A DNA stretch of 64,000 nucleotides, taken from JBPRGH01 sp051418055 (GTDB lineage Bacteria > Bacteroidota > Bacteroidia > Cytophagales > Cyclobacteriaceae). Below are positions 59,607-64,000 of this stretch, piece after piece. The stretch covers positions 62,001-126,000 of the forward strand of contig JBPRGH010000137.1 of assembly GCA_051418055.1 (NCBI GenBank). The letters are read 5' to 3'. The stretch's first letter is position 1. Every line of letters starts with the position of its first letter. The notes under the pieces are model-generated. The model had not been told where the DNA came from. It saw only the letters and a list, made by a program, of their open reading frames with translations, and did no database searches. Position numbers and translations under genes: made by a program.

Positions 59607-61109
59607 CTACAGCATACCCTGCAGATGATGATAGGCTTCTGGAATAAAATCTATAACATCGGATGCTATTAAAGAATCCATTCCAACCTGCTCCGCTGCC
59701 TTATCTCCTGCAAGACCATGAAGCCATACGCCAAGCATAATCGCTTCTTGCGGTTGATATTGTGCCATTAAAGTGGTTAATATTCCTGTAAGCACATCTC
59801 CTGTACCCCCTGTTGCCATCCCAGGGTTTCCTGTCATATTAAAAAACACCTTACCCTCAGGTGTGGCAATGGCGGTATGGTATCCTTTTAATAAAACATA
59901 GACTTTATGATCCGCTGCAAATGACTTTAATTTCTCCAGCCGCTCAAAATGATCCTTTGTTTCACCGGCAATACGTTCAAACTCTTTAGGATGTGGTGTC
60001 AGGATAGAGTTCTCTTTTACCATATCCATGAGGTGATGGTTTTTAGCTATTAAATTAAGCCCATCCGCATCTATGACCGCAGGTTTTTTCCATAAGCCTA
60101 AGAGCTCTGCATATGCATTGAGGGTTAATTCATGGGTGCCAAGGCCCGGGCCAATTCCAATAACATCATATTTTTCCAGGTCAGGCTGGGAGCTAAAATG
60201 CTTTTCGTCCTCATCAGGTGAGACCATAGCTTCCGGTGCAGCAATTTGCAGGATATTATATCCGCAGCGTGGAGCATGAATGGTCAGTAATCCGGCTCCT
60301 GTCCTTAATGCAGCCTGAGCGGCTAAAACAGCGGCTCCCATTTTTCCGAAGCTTCCCGCCACGAGCAGGCATCGCCCATAATTACCTTTATGTGTGAATT
60401 TTTTACGGCTTCTGTAGAATGAAGTGATTTCTACTTCCTCCATCGTTTGATAGTCACTGCTGAGGCCATCAATGAAAGCCTTATCTAATCCTATATCTAC
60501 CAGATGCCATTCTCCGACATACTTATGGTTTTCAGGCATAAAGAAAGCGAGCTTTGGTACCTGAAAACTTATGGTGTAATCAGCCTCTACAACTGTACTT
60601 CCCCTTGAGCTTTTATCCGCAAAAAGACCTGAAGCTATATCAATAGCTACTTTTAAAGCAGGGGATGCATTGATCTGGTGTATAACCTTCTGGAATATTC
60701 CATGGTCAACAGGCCGGTCAAGACCTGAGCCAAAAAGGCCGTCAATTATGATATCGTAGTTGAAATCCAGGAGATCACTTTCCTCTTTTATATACTTAAT
60801 AGCCGTTAGGTTCTTTAGCCGTTCTTCGTTGGTTGCAAAATCTTCTGAAGTTTTTTCTTTGGGCTTAACAGCAAATACCTCTACATTATAATCCTGCTCC
60901 AGCAGCATTCTTCCAATGGCCAGCCCATCACCTCCGTTATTTCCAATGCCACAGACAATAGCTACTGAATAATCTTTCGAAAATGTATCCGTAAACCATT
61001 CCGTAAATGCCAAGGAAGCATTTTCCATTAATTTAATAGAGGGTATAGGTTTGTTTTTAATGGTGTGCTGATCAGCTTCTCGTATTTGTTGTGCAGATAG
61101 GATTTTCAT
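59607..61109 (-). CDS. nnr: bifunctional NAD(P)H-hydrate epimerase/ADP-dependent dehydratase
   Basis: This 500-aa fusion repairs hydrated NAD(P)H: the N-terminal half (about 1-215) epimerises R/S-NAD(P)HX (CGIGNNGGDGLAIGRML near 54; IDGLFGSGLDRPV), and the C-terminal half (about 230-500) is the ribokinase-like dehydratase (GIGPGLGTHEL, VIDADGLNLIAK, LTPHPKEFERI, MATGGTGDVLTGIL). The order and length are those of Nnr/YjeF proteins. It stands alone in the cytoplasm-related metabolic repair. Confidence 0.96.
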   Translation of the reverse strand: MKILSAQQIREADQHTIKNKPIPSIKLMENASLAFTEWFTDTFSKDYSVAIVCGIGNNGGDGLAIGRMLLEQDYNVEVFAVKPKEKTSEDFATNEERLKNLTAIKYIKEESDLLDFNYDIIIDGLFGSGLDRPVDHGIFQKVIHQINASPALKVAIDIASGLFADKSSRGSTVVEADYTISFQVPKLAFFMPENHKYVGEWHLVDIGLDKAFIDGLSSDYQTMEEVEITSFYRSRKKFTHKGNYGRCLLVAGSFGKMGAAVLAAQAALRTGAGLLTIHAPRCGYNILQIAAPEAMVSPDEDEKHFSSQPDLEKYDVIGIGPGLGTHELTLNAYAELLGLWKKPAVIDADGLNLIAKNHHLMDMVKENSILTPHPKEFERIAGETKDHFERLEKLKSFAADHKVYVLLKGYHTAIATPEGKVFFNMTGNPGMATGGTGDVLTGILTTLMAQYQPQEAIMLGVWLHGLAGDKAAEQVGMDSLIASDVIDFIPEAYHHLQGML

Positions 61110-61214
61110 AGTATTTATAACAGCATGATTATAGGTAAGTTACTGATATTTCAGAAAAATAGGTGAGTAAAAAAGTGTTTAAAAGAACGATCGATTGAAA
61201 ATGATGAATGAGAA

Positions 61215-62294
61215 TCAGGAAGTGGCTGCTGTAGGATAATAAGAAAGTGAGCTGGTGTCACCTTCTAAATTCTGTTTACGAAAAACAGCAGGGGTGATAT
61301 TATGTATTTTTTTAAAATTATTTATAAAAGAGACTTTATTTGAAAAACCTGAATCAAGTGCTACAGAATACAATTTGTCATTTGTGGTTTTTAGCAGATA
61401 TTCCGCATGCCTGATCCGGTATTCATTGATAAAGTCATTAAAGGAGATATTGTAATTATCATTTAAAACTTTTGATAAAACATGTCGTGGCTGATTAACA
61501 AGTTCTGCCAGGTCATTGAGCTTAAATGAAGGGTTTAAATAATATTTATCTTTTGCTAAAACTGCTTTGACTTCTTCTATGATCTTATCCCCTTTTTCAA
61601 TTTCTACCTGATTTACAGGTTGGCTAAAAAGATTCTTAACAAGAAAAGATTTATAGCTTGTTTTGTAAACCATAAATATCATTAATGCACAGATAATATA
61701 ATCAATATAACCTGATAAAAGGGTTAATGAATTTGTCTGCAGCATAATCAAATAAAGGAATATACCTGCAGCATATCCCAGTAATCCAAATTTTTGTTCA
61801 ACCGGCACCGGATTTGACCGGTCGTGCTGTTCAATTAAAATAATATATATGCTGATCTGGATAATATTTAAAGTAGTCCATACGAAATATACATGCGGCG
61901 CTATTTCTGTATACCAGGCCCAGGAAATGCCCAGATAAAAATCAAGATATATTGGAGTAAGGAAGATTATGGGTAATAAAGCTGGTAAAGCATGAGGCCA
62001 GAAAGCAGAGTTCTTTTCAGTAATATAAAAATATAATGCAGGTGCCAGAATAAAAGCAAGCGGTTCACCGAAATTGACAAAGGGCAGGGGGCTACCAATC
62101 ATATTATTTATCCAGAAGGTAGTCCAGTAGAGAATGATGAGGGAAAAGGATAATAAGTAGAGCGAAAAGTATTTTATTTCGGGTTTAGGATTTCTGTATT
62201 TATAATAAAGCACTGAGGAAATAAAAATCCCCTGTCCTGCTGCCATTATAAAAATAATATATATTAATAGTTCGGGTATCATATTAACATTCAC
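61215..62294 (-). CDS. membrane-anchored AraC-family transcriptional regulator
   Basis: The 359-aa protein begins with six or seven hydrophobic helices (about 8-230) and ends with an AraC-type DNA-binding domain (about 255-350): FKLNDLAELVNQPRHVLSKVL is the first HTH and YSVALDSGFSNKVSFINNFKKIHNITPAVFRK the second. This N-terminal 7TM-like/AraC layout is common in Bacteroidota. The signal sensed and target genes are unknown; it is a single gene. Confidence 0.92.
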   Translation of the reverse strand: MNVNMIPELLIYIIFIMAAGQGIFISSVLYYKYRNPKPEIKYFSLYLLSFSLIILYWTTFWINNMIGSPLPFVNFGEPLAFILAPALYFYITEKNSAFWPHALPALLPIIFLTPIYLDFYLGISWAWYTEIAPHVYFVWTTLNIIQISIYIILIEQHDRSNPVPVEQKFGLLGYAAGIFLYLIMLQTNSLTLLSGYIDYIICALMIFMVYKTSYKSFLVKNLFSQPVNQVEIEKGDKIIEEVKAVLAKDKYYLNPSFKLNDLAELVNQPRHVLSKVLNDNYNISFNDFINEYRIRHAEYLLKTTNDKLYSVALDSGFSNKVSFINNFKKIHNITPAVFRKQNLEGDTSSLSYYPTAATS

Positions 62295-62629
62295 TCATTA
62301 CATAAATATACTCATTAATTAAAGTTTATTTTTTAAATAAGAAATTTGAAAGTAAAAAATTGCAATTGTTTACCTCTTATTAAACGTATAATAAGCTCTT
62401 CAAAAACCTGATCCTATTAAAATAGGTACTTCTAAAACTTACCTTTAACCAGCCTCAGCAGCATCCTATGCGTGGATATTTGTGTATAAACCTGCGCACT
62501 ACATGGCTATTATTTCCTCATTTTATTTATGCTGTAGCTTTAAAATCAAAAATAGCGGCTATTTATTTATTGGAATGATCAATGTACTATAGTAGACAGC
62601 GTATTTAAACTAAATGAAATGATAGAGAA
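62295..62629. other. 335-bp intergenic region
   Basis: The region separates the divergent AraC-type regulator and the four-helix protein. It is AT-rich, contains the small palindrome CCTATTAAAATAGG near 62412 and no open frame or RNA gene that I can support. It must hold the promoters of both flanking genes. Confidence 0.5.
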
Positions 62630-63040
62630 ATGGAACCTGAAAATAAAGATATATCAAAATTGATTTTACTTATAAAAGAGGCATCTAAAACATATCAGAA
62701 GGTAGCTGTGGAATATGCAGATGATCACCTGCAGCATTTTTTTAAGGACCTTTCAGAAAAGCATGAAGGGTTTATAGAGAAAGCCGGCAAAAATTATAAC
62801 ATTACTCAAGAGCTACCGGTAAAAAACCAGCTTAAGGAAGAACCGATTTTTAATAAAGATTCAGCAATAGATCAGCTGGTGCTTTGTAAAGAAATGGAAA
62901 AAGCAATACTAAACCAGGCACGAGAGGCAGTGCATAATAATGGTTTTAATGGCGAACAAAAACTACTGTTATGCAAGCAACTGACTTTCTCGGAAAACGC
63001 TTTATTTAAAGCAGATCAAATGCTGGAGATCTATGAATGA
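62630..63040 (+). CDS. helical protein, possibly a PA2169/DUF2383-type four-helix bundle
   Basis: The 136-aa protein is strongly helical throughout and without signal peptide. The pattern ISKLILLIKEASKTYQKVAV, LQHFFKDLSEKHEGFIEKAG and EMEKAILNQAREAV with conserved spaced Glu and His residues resembles the ferritin-like DUF2383/PA2169 group, which is only a tentative call. It converges on the truncated oxidoreductase with the two stops directly adjacent. Confidence 0.5.
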   Translation: MEPENKDISKLILLIKEASKTYQKVAVEYADDHLQHFFKDLSEKHEGFIEKAGKNYNITQELPVKNQLKEEPIFNKDSAIDQLVLCKEMEKAILNQAREAVHNNGFNGEQKLLLCKQLTFSENALFKADQMLEIYE

Positions 63041-63295
63041 TCAGTAGCTAACAAAAGGCATTTGATGAGCAAACTGATCATCTTCAACCTGCTTCAAAAT
63101 AAAATCTGCCAGGTCGGCGCGGCCTATTTTAGTGCTTGCGTTAACACCCACCCATCCCACACGATATTCTCCTTTTTTAGGTTCGTCTGTTAACCGGGGA
63201 CCTCTAACTATTATCCAGTTCACGCCACTTTTCTTTAATTCTTCTGCATGCTGAACCGCATCATTTAATATCTTTTTAGATGTTGCGAAAACCAA
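63041..63295 (-). pseudogene. truncated NAD(P)-binding oxidoreductase (SDR/NmrA-type)
   Basis: Only the C-terminal part of an atypical short-chain dehydrogenase or NmrA-type protein is present: VQHAEELKKSGVNWIIVRGPRLTDEP, GEYRVGWVGVNASTKIGRADLADFIL. The N-terminal Rossmann nucleotide-binding half is absent. The only start is a TTG at 63295 with a stop three codons upstream, so it is most likely a remnant. About 45 bases beyond its 5' end is a hairpin at 63338-63365. Confidence 0.6.
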
Positions 63296-63337
63296 TTTAA
63301 TCTAAAGAGGACAGTATTTGCAAATACTTTAAATAAT

Positions 63338-63365
63338 AAAAACCGATCGATTTGAACGGCTTTTT
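63338..63365. terminator. weak terminator-like hairpin
   Basis: An A-run and CCG (63338-63345) pair with CGG and a T-run (63357-63365) around an 11-base loop, with one bulged C. It lies between a truncated gene and the start of the SRAP gene, where no complete gene ends on either strand, so it may be left over from deleted DNA. Confidence 0.35.
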
Positions 63366-63590
63366 CATTCTGCTAATTAAGCATGATTGAAATAATAAAA
63401 TTGAGAGTTCCTGTATTATCTTTCATTCTACAGTAGACATTCATCATGCTGAGTAGTACTTTGCAGCTCTGTTAAATTATCTTAGCTGATTAGTAACGAA
63501 CGAGCAGCAGCCCTGTTTTTATATCAAAGAAAGGGAGAAAGAGTGCAATGTTAGGATCTATAGAACAACTTATTAACAAAAATAAATAGC

Positions 63591-64000
63591 ATGTGCTACG
63601 ATGTTGCTTACTTAACAAAACGGCAGGAAGATTATGCGAAACGCTATGGTAAGGCTGAAGATGTAGCGGAAATAAAAAAACGGCTTCCACCGGTTTATCA
63701 TGCCAATGGCTTTGATCATGGGGAAATGCCAGTGATCACAAATACAAATCCTGACCACATACAGCTTTTTACATGGGGACTTATTCCTTTTTGGGTAAAG
63801 AACCCTGAGCAGGCCACAAAAATCAGCAATGTCACGTTAAATGCCCGGGGTGAGGAGCTATGGGAAAAACCTGCATTTAAGAATTCTATTGAAAATCGAC
63901 GATGCCTGGTGATTGTAGATGGTTTTTATGAACATCACTGGAAAGGAGATAAATCTTATCCTTTCTTCATAAAAATGAAAGATGACCGTCCTTTCTCTTT
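63591..64000 (+). CDS. SRAP-family protein (YedK/HMCES-like), partial at window end
   Basis: This gene begins at the ATG at 63591 and runs off the window, leaving about 136 residues of a family usually over 200. The N-terminus is MCYDVAYLT, whose Cys2 becomes the catalytic nucleophile after removal of Met. FTWGLIPFWV, NARGEELWE and RCLVIVDGFYEHHWKG are the family motifs including the catalytic-site Glu in FYEHH. SRAP proteins crosslink to abasic sites in single-stranded DNA to protect them. The truncation is only from the window edge. Confidence 0.93.
   Translation, partial: MCYDVAYLTKRQEDYAKRYGKAEDVAEIKKRLPPVYHANGFDHGEMPVITNTNPDHIQLFTWGLIPFWVKNPEQATKISNVTLNARGEELWEKPAFKNSIENRRCLVIVDGFYEHHWKGDKSYPFFIKMKDDRPFS

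Noticed and set aside
1..64000. tRNA, rRNA, tmRNA or other structured RNA genes
   Set aside because: Reading the intergenic regions on both strands I found no cloverleaf or conserved RNA core. A covariance-model scan would be decisive.
1..64000. Prophage, transposon or integrative element
   Set aside because: No transposase, integrase or phage structural gene is present, and no terminal inverted repeats or tRNA-adjacent attachment sites were seen.

Overview
This window is chromosomal DNA from a member of the Bacteroidota, most likely in the order Cytophagales. The evidence is a SusC/SusD outer-membrane uptake pair, a type IX secretion C-terminal sorting domain (the T9SS is restricted to this phylum), repeated TAnnTTTG promoter -7 elements, Bacteroidota-type versions of FabI, PolX and a PurF-like enzyme, many secreted proteins and lipoproteins, and a DnaE with a fused proofreading exonuclease. 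The DNA is AT-rich and coding-dense. I see no rRNA, tRNA, prophage, transposase, integrase or CRISPR array. The content is mainly core genome; no clear undescribed multi-gene system stands out, but there are several odd loci.

Region by region. 1-7 kb: a PurF-like amidotransferase/phosphoribosyltransferase, then an isolated SusCD pair ending at a strong bidirectional terminator, followed by a two-copy 39-bp repeat. 7-13 kb: a family 9 glycosyltransferase with a PolX-like protein whose polymerase catalytic aspartates are gone, then an EVE-domain protein co-transcribed with two large tandem paralogous secreted proteins of unknown function. 13-18 kb: pyrR-pyrB, a cystathionine beta-synthase-type enzyme, a DUF1328 membrane peptide, and two single-domain response regulators sitting behind a decayed CheB/histidine-kinase remnant. 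18-27 kb: pyruvate carboxylase, a partial Complex I cluster (nuoH, nuoI, nuoJ) interrupted by a TPR-type sensor histidine kinase, and murI. 27-37 kb: fabI, ispE, a DMT exporter, an LptF/G permease, tgt, a family 2 glycosyltransferase overlapping an ECF-type sigma factor, two tandem EF-hand-bearing lipoproteins, rsmG and a secreted endonuclease/phosphatase-family enzyme. 37-48 kb: dnaE with a fused DEDDh exonuclease, trxA, a LemA-TPM-TPM operon, an AlbA_2-domain protein, an LtaS-like sulfatase, a metallophosphoesterase lipoprotein and small envelope proteins. 48-59 kb: an outer-membrane barrel, corA, nrdAB with a strong terminator, an unrecognised coiled-coil protein, a VWA-domain membrane protein, a DUF2945 protein, a stand-alone T9SS sorting domain and marC. 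59-64 kb: the bifunctional NAD(P)HX repair enzyme, a membrane-anchored AraC regulator, a four-helix-bundle-like protein, a truncated NAD(P)-binding oxidoreductase, and the start of an SRAP-family protein cut by the window edge.

How the genes work together: pyrR-pyrB and the PurF-like enzyme belong to PRPP and nucleotide metabolism; nrdAB, dnaE and the SRAP protein serve DNA synthesis and repair; murI, ispE, fabI, the LptF/G permease and the glycosyltransferases serve envelope building; pyruvate carboxylase and nuoHIJ serve central metabolism. The most useful leads are the CheB/kinase remnant, the PolX without polymerase residues, the Tgt without its zinc cysteines, the kinase inside the nuo cluster, and the tandem secreted paralogues of unknown function.
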